Shown: positions 45,894 through 53,987 of the stretch, in pieces | Layout: each line of letters begins with the position of its first letter | Position numbering within the stretch: the stretch's first letter is position 1 | Source: PRO6 sp035565775 | GTDB lineage: Bacteria > Pseudomonadota > Alphaproteobacteria > Rhizobiales > Xanthobacteraceae | Length of the DNA stretch: 64,000 bases | Direction: 5' to 3' | NCBI GenBank assembly: GCA_035565775.1 | Contig: DATMRW010000021.1 | Location: 992,001-1,056,000 of the forward strand | The notes under the pieces: generated by a model | The model's input: the letters and a program-made list of their open reading frames with translations, nothing else | Database searches by the model: none | Told to the model about the DNA's origin: nothing | Made by a program: the position numbers and the translations under genes

Positions 45894-47384
45894 CTACGGC
45901 TTCATCACCGCCCGAAGCGCATTCGCCAACTTCTTGACCGCGATCTCGATCTCAGCCGGTGTGTAGGCGGCAAAGCCCATCAGGAACCCGGCTTGGGGTT
46001 TGCCAACAGCGTGAAGTGCGGATAATCCCAGCACCTCGATCCCGACACCTCGGGCCGCGTCAATGGCGGTGCGCTCCGTCAGGTTGCAGGTCAGCACACA
46101 CGGCATTTGCAAGCCGCCGACGGGCACCCGCGCCTCGACAAAATCCGACAGACGTTTGCTGACGAGGGTTGCCAGCACGTTGAGCCGTTCGGCATAGATG
46201 CCGCGCATGGTGCGGACATGTGCGCCGAAGTGCCCGCCCTCCATGAAGCGAGCGAGCGTCAGTTGCGCCATCGGGGCGGAGTGCCCGTCAAGCAGTGTGC
46301 GTGCGATGGTCATCGGCTTCACGAGCGGGGGCGGCAGCACGACATAGCCGATCCGCAGGCCCGGAAAGAGCGACTTGGTGAAGGTGCCGATATAGATGGT
46401 CCGGTCGTGCGGATCGAGGCCCTGCACGCAAGCGGTGGGCTTGCCCGCATAGTGGAACTCACTGTCGTAGTCGTCCTCGATAATCCAGGCCTGGTGCCGC
46501 GCCGCCCATTCGATCAGCGCCAGACGACGATCGAGCGCCAGCGTCGCGCCCGTCGGGAACTGATGCGAGGGCGTCAGGAATACGGCCTTGACCTTGCGTG
46601 ACTCAGCGGCGATCTGCTCGACGGCGATGCCCTGACGATCCACGCGAACGGGCACGCATTCCAGCCCCGCTGCGTCAAACGCCTTGCGCGCGCCGTAATA
46701 GGCCGGATCTTCGATGAAGATCCGATCGCCGGAATCGAGCAGCATGTTGGCGCACAGGGTGAGCGCCTGTTGCGAGCTAGTGAGGATCAGCACTCGATCA
46801 GCCGTGGCGCGCGCGCCGCGCTCAAGGTTCACATAGTCGGCGATGGCGCGGCGCAGCGGTTCGGTCCCCTGCGGGTCGCCGTGGAGCAAAGCCTGCGTGC
46901 CAACCTCCTTCAACACCTGTCGTTCGAGGCGCTCCCAGAGTGGAAGCGGAAAACTACGGGTCTCCGGCACGCCGTGCGCAAAAGGTCGCGGCGCAAGCAG
47001 CTCGCGCACGCCGCCGCTGCGGAACATGACGTTGCCGCGCTTGCTGAGGTTTGGAGCCTGGTTGCGCGACAGCGCGTCCCGCCGCGAGAGACGGCGACTG
47101 GGTGCGAACTCCGTCATCTCCGCCACGAAGCTGCCGCTGCCGGTACGCCGATTGATGAAGCCTTCGGCGTGAAGCTGGGCATAGGCCGCCTCGATCGTAT
47201 CGCGCGACACGCCGAGCGATTTGGCGAGCGCGCGCGAGGCTGGCAGCGGCTTCCCCGGTCCGAGCGCACCGTCAAGGATCAGTTGGCGGATCGCCCGCTG
47301 AATCCGCGCATGAAGCGGCATCGCCGCATGGGCCGGATGGGCAAGCCAGGCCTTCACGGATTCCAGTTGCGAATGCTTGAACAA
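45894..47384 (-). CDS. MocR-family (GntR-aminotransferase) regulator
   Basis: A 496-residue fusion of a GntR winged helix (about 23-90, LPASRALAKSLGVSRDTIEAAYAQL) and a type I aminotransferase-like domain with PLP-lysine Lys337 in TFTKSLFPGLRIGY and IIEDDYDSEFHY. MocR proteins use PLP to sense amines or amino acids. The start is TTG at 47384, with AGAGG ten bases before, and the next in-frame ATG would cut before the DNA-binding domain. It is divergent from benE with two direct repeats in the short spacer. Confidence 0.9.
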   Translation of the reverse strand: MFKHSQLESVKAWLAHPAHAAMPLHARIQRAIRQLILDGALGPGKPLPASRALAKSLGVSRDTIEAAYAQLHAEGFINRRTGSGSFVAEMTEFAPSRRLSRRDALSRNQAPNLSKRGNVMFRSGGVRELLAPRPFAHGVPETRSFPLPLWERLERQVLKEVGTQALLHGDPQGTEPLRRAIADYVNLERGARATADRVLILTSSQQALTLCANMLLDSGDRIFIEDPAYYGARKAFDAAGLECVPVRVDRQGIAVEQIAAESRKVKAVFLTPSHQFPTGATLALDRRLALIEWAARHQAWIIEDDYDSEFHYAGKPTACVQGLDPHDRTIYIGTFTKSLFPGLRIGYVVLPPPLVKPMTIARTLLDGHSAPMAQLTLARFMEGGHFGAHVRTMRGIYAERLNVLATLVSKRLSDFVEARVPVGGLQMPCVLTCNLTERTAIDAARGVGIEVLGLSALHAVGKPQAGFLMGFAAYTPAEIEIAVKKLANALRAVMKP

Positions 47385-47411
47385 ATGGTCTGAGCCTCTT
47401 GAACAAAATGG
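47376..47411. promoter_or_regulatory. Direct repeats in the mocR-benE spacer, probable MocR sites
   Basis: CTTGAACAAATGG (47376-47388) and CTTGAACAAAATGG (47398-47411) begin 22 bases apart, two helical turns. The first overlaps the mocR start codon. MocR regulators commonly bind two direct repeats in the space between mocR and the target gene, so this supports benE as a target and autoregulation. Confidence 0.55.
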
Positions 47412-47440
47412 ATGGGAACATCAGGCCACTGATCGGCTAG

Positions 47441-48688
47441 ATGTCAAGGCATCTCGATGCCCTCGCCTTCAGGAGTCCCGTCAAGACTATGCCGTCTGGT
47501 TCCTCCTCCTCATCATCATCCATTCGCCTGAACGATCTGCCACCCCCAATCGTGGCGGGGTTGATCTCTGTCATCGTCAACTATGGCGGCACCTTCATTC
47601 TCGTCTTTCAGGCCGCGAGGGTTGCCGGCCTCAGCCCGGAGCTGACGGCATCATGGGTCTGGTCCGTTTCTATCGGCGTGGGGCTGACAGGACTGTTTCT
47701 GAGCTGGCGCTATCGCGAGCCGATCATCACCGCCTGGTCGACCCCGGCGGCGGCTTTCCTCGTCACCGCGCTGGCAACGACACCCTATGCGGAAGCCGTC
47801 GGCGCTTACATGATTTCGGCGGCCGCGTTCGTCGCGCTCGGACTGTCCGGTTATTTCGAGAAGGTTATCCGGCTGATTCCGCCGGGCATTGCCTCTGGCC
47901 TGCTCGCGGGGATCCTGTTGCAATTCGGTATCGGCGCGTTCGGCGGCGCGAGCATCGACCCGCTGCTGGTCGGGTTGCTGATCATTGCCTATGTCGTGCT
48001 GAAGCGCTTTTCTGCCCGTTATGCCGTGGTCGGCATTCTCGTCCTCGGGCTGGTGTTTCTGCTGACTCAGGGCCGCGTCGATCTCTCGGGCCTCCGGCTT
48101 CAGTTCGCTGCTCCGGTCTTCACTATGCCGGAATTCTCACTGAATGCGCTGCTCTCCGTCGCGCTACCTTTGTTCCTGATTACGCTGACCGGCCAATATA
48201 TGCCGGGAATGCTGGTGCTACGAAACGACGGGTTCAAGACAAGCGCCAATCCCATCGTGAGCGTGACGGGCCTTGGCTCGCTCATCATGGCCCCGTTCGG
48301 CTCCCACGCCTTCAATATCGCGGCGATCACGGCGGCGATCGCCACCGGCAAGGAAGCCCATGAAGATCCGTCCAAGCGGTGGATCGCGGGCATCGCGGCG
48401 GGCTGCTTCTATGTACTCGTCGGGGTTTTCGGCGTGACGCTCGCCGCCGTCTTCATGGCCTTTCCGGCGACCTTCATCACGACGCTCGCGGGTCTCGCGC
48501 TGCTCGGCACGATCGGCGGCAGCCTCGCGGGAGTGATGGCCGATCCGGTTTCCCGCGAAGCCGCGCTGATCACATTCCTGGCCTCCGCTGCGAACATCAA
48601 ACTGCTCGGCATCGGCGGGGCGTTCTGGGGCTTGCTGATTGGCCTCCTCGCCTACCTCGTCCTGAACGGCCGCCTCCCGCACCGATAA
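47441..48688 (+). CDS. benE: BenE-family benzoate/proton symporter
   Basis: A 415-residue membrane protein with about twelve helices. It matches the BenE family: SGYFEKVIRLIPPGIASGLLAGILLQFG, LITLTGQYMPGMLVLRNDGF and APFGSHAFNIAAITAAI. The true start may be ATG 47489 (MPSGSSSS), as the first 16 residues lack a pattern. No benzoate-degradation genes are near. It is divergent from the MocR gene. Confidence 0.9.
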   Translation: MSRHLDALAFRSPVKTMPSGSSSSSSSIRLNDLPPPIVAGLISVIVNYGGTFILVFQAARVAGLSPELTASWVWSVSIGVGLTGLFLSWRYREPIITAWSTPAAAFLVTALATTPYAEAVGAYMISAAAFVALGLSGYFEKVIRLIPPGIASGLLAGILLQFGIGAFGGASIDPLLVGLLIIAYVVLKRFSARYAVVGILVLGLVFLLTQGRVDLSGLRLQFAAPVFTMPEFSLNALLSVALPLFLITLTGQYMPGMLVLRNDGFKTSANPIVSVTGLGSLIMAPFGSHAFNIAAITAAIATGKEAHEDPSKRWIAGIAAGCFYVLVGVFGVTLAAVFMAFPATFITTLAGLALLGTIGGSLAGVMADPVSREAALITFLASAANIKLLGIGGAFWGLLIGLLAYLVLNGRLPHR

Positions 48689-49145
48689 CCGACCAACCCG
48701 ACGTGCTTTGGCCAAACCGTGCGGAGAACCCCAAATGACCATGTTCAACTATGAGAACTTCTGGCACTCGAGCTGGATATACGCCTGCACTACGCCGCTA
48801 CGACGAGATCATGGCCGTGCGCGCCTCCGGCGCATAGGCCAGCGCGCTGCCATATGCGAAGTCCTGCCGCAGGCGATCGGTCACCGCGTCGCGCAGCTAG
48901 TGCGACTGCGCCGACAGCACGCCGGCGACGTTGGCATGGATCGAGGCGCTGCCGAGGCTGGTGAAGGCGGCGCGGGCCTGGGCTTTGCTTGCACCGACGT
49001 CGGCAGATGCTAGTCGTCGTCGACCTGGAGCATCGCATGAAAGCCGTCGCCCGAGGCCCAGGACAGAAGAACGCGGTGCCACCTGGCGAAGAACGGTATG
49101 TTTTCAAGCGCCCAGATCATCCCATCCGTCACTTCGAGATGATAG
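48689..49145. other. Decayed stretch after benE
   Basis: This 457-base stretch holds the autotransporter relic. Other short open frames (for example plus-strand MTMFNYENFWHSSWIYACTT at 48735) lack recognisable motifs. No terminator stem with a T-run is evident after benE. I assign no functional gene. Confidence 0.4.
48803..49000 (-). pseudogene. Relic of an autotransporter outer-membrane protein
   Basis: On the minus strand KAQARAAFTSLGSASIHANV and AGVLSAQSH, a stop (TAG at 48897-48899), then LRDAVTDRLRQ in the same frame follow the linker that precedes autotransporter beta barrels (QARQAFDxLSGEIHAS...SRxxRDAxxDRL). The stop stands where the family usually has Tyr or Phe. The barrel and passenger are missing. 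This is a remnant only. Confidence 0.45.
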
Positions 49146-49634
49146 TTAGGGTTGGGGTTGGCTCAGCACGGTGTCCGCTGGAGAATTATCAGCCGGTCGA
49201 CATCGGCAGCAACTTGAGCGCCCCTCGCAGCGCCGCACGCGTTCACTTATCCGATTTTCCGCCGCTGCGGCCGACGGCAGACAAAGGCCGGCAGCAATCA
49301 GGTCATATTCTTCCACCCGATGCATGCCGAGGCGAACATTGTCCTCCACCGACATATCGCCAAACAATTCCGTATTCTGAAATGTCTGGGTCAAACCCAA
49401 CCGGCAGATCTCCTCCGGCGGCGTTTTCACGATTGAGCGGCCATTGAAAATGACCTCACCCGAAGATGGCGAATAGACGCCTGGAACGGCGTTGATCACC
49501 GTGGTTTTGCCCGCGCCGTTCGGCCCGATCAGACTGTGAATGGTGTTTTGTGCGATATCGACGCTCACATCATTGACTGCGACGAGCCCACCAAACCGAA
49601 CTGTGACGTTCTGCAGGGAGAGAATCGTGGTCAT
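49146..49634 (-). pseudogene. Truncated LivG-type ATP-binding protein
   Basis: From MTTILSLQNVTVRFGGLVAV the LivG N-terminus is normal: Walker A GPNGAGKTT, then TQTFQNTELFGDMSVEDNV and the HRVEEYDLIAAGL segment. The sequence then departs into a Cys/Arg-rich tail (about 49250 downward), and the LivG signature, Walker B and H-loop are absent. It cannot be a working ATPase. With the binding protein at 58893 it suggests a Liv-type importer that has been lost by deletion. Confidence 0.7.
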
Positions 49635-49756
49635 GCCGCAGCGCGGCACCGAGTGAAGTTTAAGCCGAACTCTCCAAGACACGGAAATTCCGCGTTTACG
49701 CACCTCGTTACTCTGTTACCTGATTCCTGAACTTCTCTACAATCGAGACATCTGTC

Positions 49757-49771
49757 TTGAAAATTTTCTAA
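49757..49771. promoter_or_regulatory. Near-perfect palindrome upstream of the IclR gene
   Basis: TTGAAAATTTTCTAA contains the perfect ten-base palindrome GAAAATTTTC. It lies 45 bases before the IclR gene start in unusually AT-rich DNA. A place for autoregulation by the IclR protein or an A-tract promoter element is possible; the sequence alone does not decide. Confidence 0.4.
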
Positions 49772-49815
49772 ATTCGATGCTATGAAATAAGAAAATAGAA
49801 CAGCGCTGGGCGGAA

Positions 49816-50709
49816 ATGAAACAAGAACGCCAATTTGTTTTGAATTCAGCTCAATCCGACCTCCCTGGGAGGAGTGCGCTTGGACGTGGAATTTCTGTCC
49901 TGCAGGCGTTCAGCGTGGAGCGGCCGACGCTTTCAGCACGCGACCTCATCGCCGTCACTGGCCTGCCCAAGCCAACCTTGTTTCGGTTGACGGGCACACT
50001 GTGCGACCTTGGCCTGCTACGCTACGACGAAGCTTCCGGACGCTTCACGCCCGCACCTGGCGTTGCCCGTCTCTCGGCGCCGCTGTTGGCGAGAGCATCG
50101 ATCCGGCAACTGGCGTTTGGGCCGATGCAGGCGCTTGCCGAACGTCTTGGCGCGCAGGTCGCGCTATCGCTCGGGTTCGGCTTTGATCTTATCTTCATCG
50201 AGTTGGCCCAGGCCAAGGGATGCGTGTCGGTACGCCCGAGTCTGGGCGGACCGATCTCGCTCTCGCGCACTGCATCGGGACGCGCCTATCTGAGCGTGCT
50301 GCCGGAGGAACAGCGACAGACCTATCTGAACAGGTTTCGCCGTCTCAATCCGACCCTTATCGACCGGCTCAAGGAGCGGCTGGCCGAGGCGCGCGAGGAT
50401 CTCGACAAGCGTGGCTTTTGCGTCAGTTTCGGCGAATTGGTCGAGCACTTCCACGGAGTCGCGGTGCCGCTGAAGCCCATTGATACCAGCGGCGAAATCT
50501 ACGTCTTCAACTGCGCCGTGCCGTCCTTCGACGTGCCGCGTGACCAGTTGCTGAGCGATGTCGGTCCGCGCCTTCTCACACTCGCGCGCAGCATCGAGGC
50601 CGCTCTCGGTGCGCCCGCGACGCCCGCTCGCGACGGGTTTCCACAGCCCGACGGTGCACCCGTCAGGGTCGCCGCATTCCGCGAAGATACGGTTGCCGCA
50701 GAAGGCTGA
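49816..50709 (+). CDS. IclR-family transcriptional regulator
   Basis: A 297-residue regulator with an N-terminal winged helix (about 23-80, LSARDLIAVTGLPKPTLFRLTGTL) and a C-terminal IclR effector domain with SLSRTASGRAYLSVLPEE and GFCVSFGELVEHFHGVAVPL. The N-terminal arm is long (about 20 residues). It precedes the Atu-like carboxylase operon on the same strand and is the likely regulator of it, responding to an acyl-CoA or acid. The gene is intact amid relics. Confidence 0.9.
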   Translation: MKQERQFVLNSAQSDLPGRSALGRGISVLQAFSVERPTLSARDLIAVTGLPKPTLFRLTGTLCDLGLLRYDEASGRFTPAPGVARLSAPLLARASIRQLAFGPMQALAERLGAQVALSLGFGFDLIFIELAQAKGCVSVRPSLGGPISLSRTASGRAYLSVLPEEQRQTYLNRFRRLNPTLIDRLKERLAEAREDLDKRGFCVSFGELVEHFHGVAVPLKPIDTSGEIYVFNCAVPSFDVPRDQLLSDVGPRLLTLARSIEAALGAPATPARDGFPQPDGAPVRVAAFREDTVAAEG

Positions 50710-50802
50710 CAGCACGCGCCGCGCGATCGTATCGCACGACAGCTTGCAAGAACACGTGTCTACACCCGCGAATAGACGGGGCGAGTAAATGGGGGAGTTC
50801 GT

Positions 50803-50871
50803 TTGGCTGAGCTATCGAATGTCCGTGTCCTGGATCTAACTCGCGTCGTAGCCGGACCCTGGGCAACGCAG
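50803..50871 (+). pseudogene. N-terminal relic of a CaiB/BaiF CoA-transferase
   Basis: A TTG at 50803 begins MAELSNVRVLDLTRVVAGPW then ATQ, the conserved start of family III CoA-transferases (LxGxRVLDLTxVxAGPxAxxxLADxGA). After ATQ (50871) the expected LLADMGADVIKIE block is replaced by unrelated sequence. Only 23 residues remain. The gene was lost by deletion or recombination next to the acyl-CoA dehydrogenase relic. Confidence 0.6.
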
Positions 50872-51071
50872 CCCTCCTTCTCGCCCATCGGGGACATGGC
50901 GGCAACGAAAAGTTCTGCGAGGTTTTCTTCGGCAATGTCCGCGTCTCCCAAGGAGAATTTTGCAGGCGAGCTCAGTGAAGGCGCCGGAGCCGGCGCCTGC
51001 GTGAATCCACTCGCGTCGAGGATACCGACATCAACGTACTTGCGCCGCTCTTGAATGCCTCGGCCACGTGA
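50872..51071. other. Join sequence between the two relics
   Basis: About 200 bases with no recognised domain. The minus strand carries a frame (YVDVGILDASGFTQAPAPAP) that is not interrupted but has no family I can name. It may be an insertion in the deletion junction, or spacer DNA. The promoter of the carboxylase operon must lie here or further upstream. Confidence 0.35.
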
Positions 51072-51155
51072 GTTTACGGCGGCTCCAACGAGATTCAGCG
51101 GAATATTCTGGCGAAGGCCGCCCTCCGTCTGCGAGACTACAAATTGCAGGGTTAG
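51072..51155 (+). pseudogene. C-terminal relic of an acyl-CoA dehydrogenase
   Basis: The frame reads VYGGSNEIQRNILAKAALRL then RDYKLQG and a stop, the universal acyl-CoA dehydrogenase C-terminus. A TGA stands directly before it (51069-51071) and there is no upstream dehydrogenase sequence. It is separated from the carboxylase ATG by four bases, so the ancestral operon probably started with CoA-transferase and dehydrogenase genes that were deleted. Confidence 0.65.
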
Positions 51156-51159
51156 CGTG

Positions 51160-52773
51160 ATGCTACAGATACAATCGAAGATCGATTTTTCTGAAGACGC
51201 TATCGTAAGCCGTCGCGAGGCTATGTCGGCCGCGGTCGCGCGATTGCACGCACTCGAAGCACGGGCGGCGGAGACCTCGGCACGGGCAGCCGAGGCGTTC
51301 GCCAGGCGCAAGGCCTTGCTGCCACGCGAGAGGCTGGCGCGTCTGCTCGACCCTGGAACACCGTTCCTGCAGCTTGCCAACATGGCTGGCTATTGCACCG
51401 ACGATCCGAATCCCGAGACGTCTGTGCCGGGAGGCAGCCAGATTGCAGGCATCGGGATCGTGAGCGGTGCGCGCTGCATGGTCATCGTCAATGATTCCGG
51501 CATCGATGCCGGCGCATTGACCGAACTCGGCAATCAAAAGCTGATGCGCTGCCAGGAAATCGCCCTGGAGAATCGATTGCCGCTGGTGATGCTGGTCGAA
51601 AGCGCGGGTGCCAACCTGCGCAGGTATCGCGTCGACAAGTTCGTGCGCGGCGGCGGTATCTTCTACAACCTCGCGCGAATTTCCGCTGCTGGCCTGCCGA
51701 TCGTCACTGTCGTGCACGGCTCGTCGACGGCGGGCGGCGCTTATCTCCCTGGCTTGTCCGATTACGTCATCATGGTGGAGGGGCAGGCGCGCGCGTTCCT
51801 TGCCGGTCCTCCGTTGCTGAAGGCGGCCACCGGCGAGATCGCGACCGAGGAGGAGCTCGGTGGCGCGCAAATGCATGCGTGCATCTCCGGGCTCGCGGAA
51901 TATGTGGCGGAGGACGACGCCCAGGCGATCGCGATTGCGCGCGAGGTGATGGCGTCGATCGAATGGGCGCGGCCGGAGCCTTCGCGGTCCAGCGAGGCGC
52001 CCCTCTATCCTGCCGAGGATCTGCTTGCTCTGATGCCGGTCGAGACACGGACGCCCGTCGATATGCGGGAGATCATCGGGCGCCTGGTCGACGGATCTCG
52101 CTTTCTGGAATTCAAGCCCGACTACGGCCCCGCAACGGTCTGTGGGCGGACGCTTCTCGACAACAGGAGCGTCGCGTTCATTACGAACAACGGCCCCCTG
52201 GACCCGCAGGGCTCGACGAAAGCGGCGCAGTTTATCCAGCTTTGTTCGCAGTCGAACACGCCGATCGTCTATTTGCAAAACACCACCGGGTTCATCGTCG
52301 GCCGCGCTTCGGAGGAAGCCGGCATGATCAAGCATGGCTCCAAGCTTCTTCAAGCGATCGCCAATGCGACCGTTCCGCAGATCACGATCTATTGCGGCGC
52401 CTCATATGGCGCAGGCAATTACGGGATGTGCGGGCGCGGCTTTCGGCCGAGATTCTGCTTCTCGTGGCCCAACGCGCGAACCGCGGTCATGGGTGGCGAG
52501 CAGGCGGCGACCACGCTCGACATCGTCGCGCGAACTCAGGCCGCTCGCAGGGCCAAGCCTGTCGATGAGGCACGATTGGCGGCCCAAAAGAGCGAAATCG
52601 TCGACAATTTCGAACGGCAAGCCAGCGCCTTCATCACGAGCGGGCTGTTGCTTGACGACGGTGTGATCGATCCGCGCGACACGCGTGCGGTTCTTACCAT
52701 GGCTCTCTCGATCTGCCGCGAGGCCGACGCGGCGCGGCCGCGGCCGATTCAGTTTGGTGTCCCGCGGTTCTGA
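51160..52773 (+). CDS. Acyl-CoA carboxylase carboxyltransferase (beta) subunit, AtuC/LiuB-like
   Basis: A 537-residue carboxyltransferase. Acyl-CoA and carboxybiotin binding segments are present: VHGSSTAGGAYLPGLSDYVIMVEGQ, NTTGFIVGRASEEAGMIKHGSKLL and GASYGAGNYGMCGRGFRPRFCF followed by WPNARTAVMGGEQAA. The look is between methylcrotonyl-CoA and geranyl-CoA carboxylases. The ATG at 51160 starts MLQIQSKIDFS; a GTG three bases before is also possible. Its biotin subunit is encoded at 54839. Confidence 0.88.
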   Translation: MLQIQSKIDFSEDAIVSRREAMSAAVARLHALEARAAETSARAAEAFARRKALLPRERLARLLDPGTPFLQLANMAGYCTDDPNPETSVPGGSQIAGIGIVSGARCMVIVNDSGIDAGALTELGNQKLMRCQEIALENRLPLVMLVESAGANLRRYRVDKFVRGGGIFYNLARISAAGLPIVTVVHGSSTAGGAYLPGLSDYVIMVEGQARAFLAGPPLLKAATGEIATEEELGGAQMHACISGLAEYVAEDDAQAIAIAREVMASIEWARPEPSRSSEAPLYPAEDLLALMPVETRTPVDMREIIGRLVDGSRFLEFKPDYGPATVCGRTLLDNRSVAFITNNGPLDPQGSTKAAQFIQLCSQSNTPIVYLQNTTGFIVGRASEEAGMIKHGSKLLQAIANATVPQITIYCGASYGAGNYGMCGRGFRPRFCFSWPNARTAVMGGEQAATTLDIVARTQAARRAKPVDEARLAAQKSEIVDNFERQASAFITSGLLLDDGVIDPRDTRAVLTMALSICREADAARPRPIQFGVPRF

Positions 52774-52804
52774 TCGCTTGCTCGATCATTCAGAGGATAG
52801 TCAC

Positions 52805-53965
52805 GTGCTCTATACTGCCGATCATCTGCAAATGATGGACACCGTCCGACGCTTCGTGGCGGAAGAAATCGACCCTCACGTCGACGAATGGGAAGCCGCG
52901 GAGATATTTCCGGCCCATCAATTGTTCAAAAAGCTGGGGAATCTCGGCCTCCTTGGTGTCACCAAGCCCGAGCAGTTTGGTGGTCTTGGCCTCGACTTCT
53001 CCTACTCGGTCGCTGTCGGCGAGGCGCTGGGTTACATGAAGGCACAGGGCGTCGGCATGGCGATCGGCGTGCAGTGCGACATGGCTACGCCGGCCCTTGC
53101 TGCGTACGGCTCGGACGAACTGCGCCATGAGTTCCTGGCACCGGCGATTGCCGGCGACGTCGTCGTGGCGATCGGCGTGTCGGAGACGGGCGCGGGCTCC
53201 GACGTTGCGTCAATCAAGACGACGGCGCGCAAGGATGGTGACGACTATGTCATCTCCGGCAGCAAGATGTGGATCACCAACGGACTTCAGGCCGATTGGG
53301 TTTGCTTGCTTTGCAACACTTCGGAAGGCACCGGACACAAGAACAAGTCCCTCATCGTCGTTCCCCTGAAAGAAAACGGCAGGCGTCGTGCCCGCATCGA
53401 AATGCAGAAGATCAAGAAGTTCGGCATGTGGTCGTCGGATACGGCGCAGATCTTCTTCGACGAGGTGCGCGTTCCGCAGCGCCACCGCATCGGCGAGGAA
53501 GGGATGGGTTTCATTTATCAGATGCGCCAATTCCAGGAAGAGCGTCTGAACGCGGCGGCGCGGCGGCTCGCCATCGGCGGCCTGATCGACCAGACGGTGG
53601 AGTATCTGCGCGAGCGCCAGGCCTTCGGCCGGCCGCTTCTCGACAACCAGTTCATCCAGTTCAAGCTAGCTGAACTCAAGACTGAAGTGGAGGCGTTGCG
53701 CGCGCTCACCCACATGGCAACGCAAGCCTACATCGGAGGCGAGGATGTCACCGAGTTGGCGTCGATGGCCAAGCTCAAGGCCGGGCGTCTGGCGCGGGAC
53801 GTTGCGGACTGGTGCATGCAGTTCCACGGCGGCATGGGCTACACGTGGGACAATGCCATTTCGCGCGCCTACCGGGATTTCCGGCTGGGATCAATTGGCG
53901 GCGGCGCCGACGAGATCATGCTCCAAGTCATTGCCAAGCAAATGGGATTGATGACGCAGAAGTGA
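52805..53965 (+). CDS. Acyl-CoA dehydrogenase, AtuD/LiuA-like
   Basis: A 386-residue flavoenzyme. The mid-domain has AIGVSETGAGSDVASIKTTARKDGDDYVISGSKMWITNG, and the C-terminus has QFHGGMGYTWDNAISRAYRDFRLGSIGGGADEIMLQVIAKQ. The catalytic base and FAD loops fit the family; the GGADEIMLQVIAK end differs from the GGSNEIQRNIIAK of many members. The GTG at 52805, with AGAGGA before it, is the start; a longer frame to 52685 overlaps the carboxylase gene. It would make the alpha-beta-unsaturated CoA that the carboxylase uses. Confidence 0.88.
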   Translation: MLYTADHLQMMDTVRRFVAEEIDPHVDEWEAAEIFPAHQLFKKLGNLGLLGVTKPEQFGGLGLDFSYSVAVGEALGYMKAQGVGMAIGVQCDMATPALAAYGSDELRHEFLAPAIAGDVVVAIGVSETGAGSDVASIKTTARKDGDDYVISGSKMWITNGLQADWVCLLCNTSEGTGHKNKSLIVVPLKENGRRRARIEMQKIKKFGMWSSDTAQIFFDEVRVPQRHRIGEEGMGFIYQMRQFQEERLNAAARRLAIGGLIDQTVEYLRERQAFGRPLLDNQFIQFKLAELKTEVEALRALTHMATQAYIGGEDVTELASMAKLKAGRLARDVADWCMQFHGGMGYTWDNAISRAYRDFRLGSIGGGADEIMLQVIAKQMGLMTQK

Positions 53966-53987
53966 CGCGTCGACTGAGGTAATCAAA

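Noticed and set aside
44465..45937. 490-codon plus-strand frame across glpR and the B3/B4 relic
   Set aside because: Its first part is antisense to glpR; only the segment at 45485-45583 resembles a protein, and that is treated as the relic.
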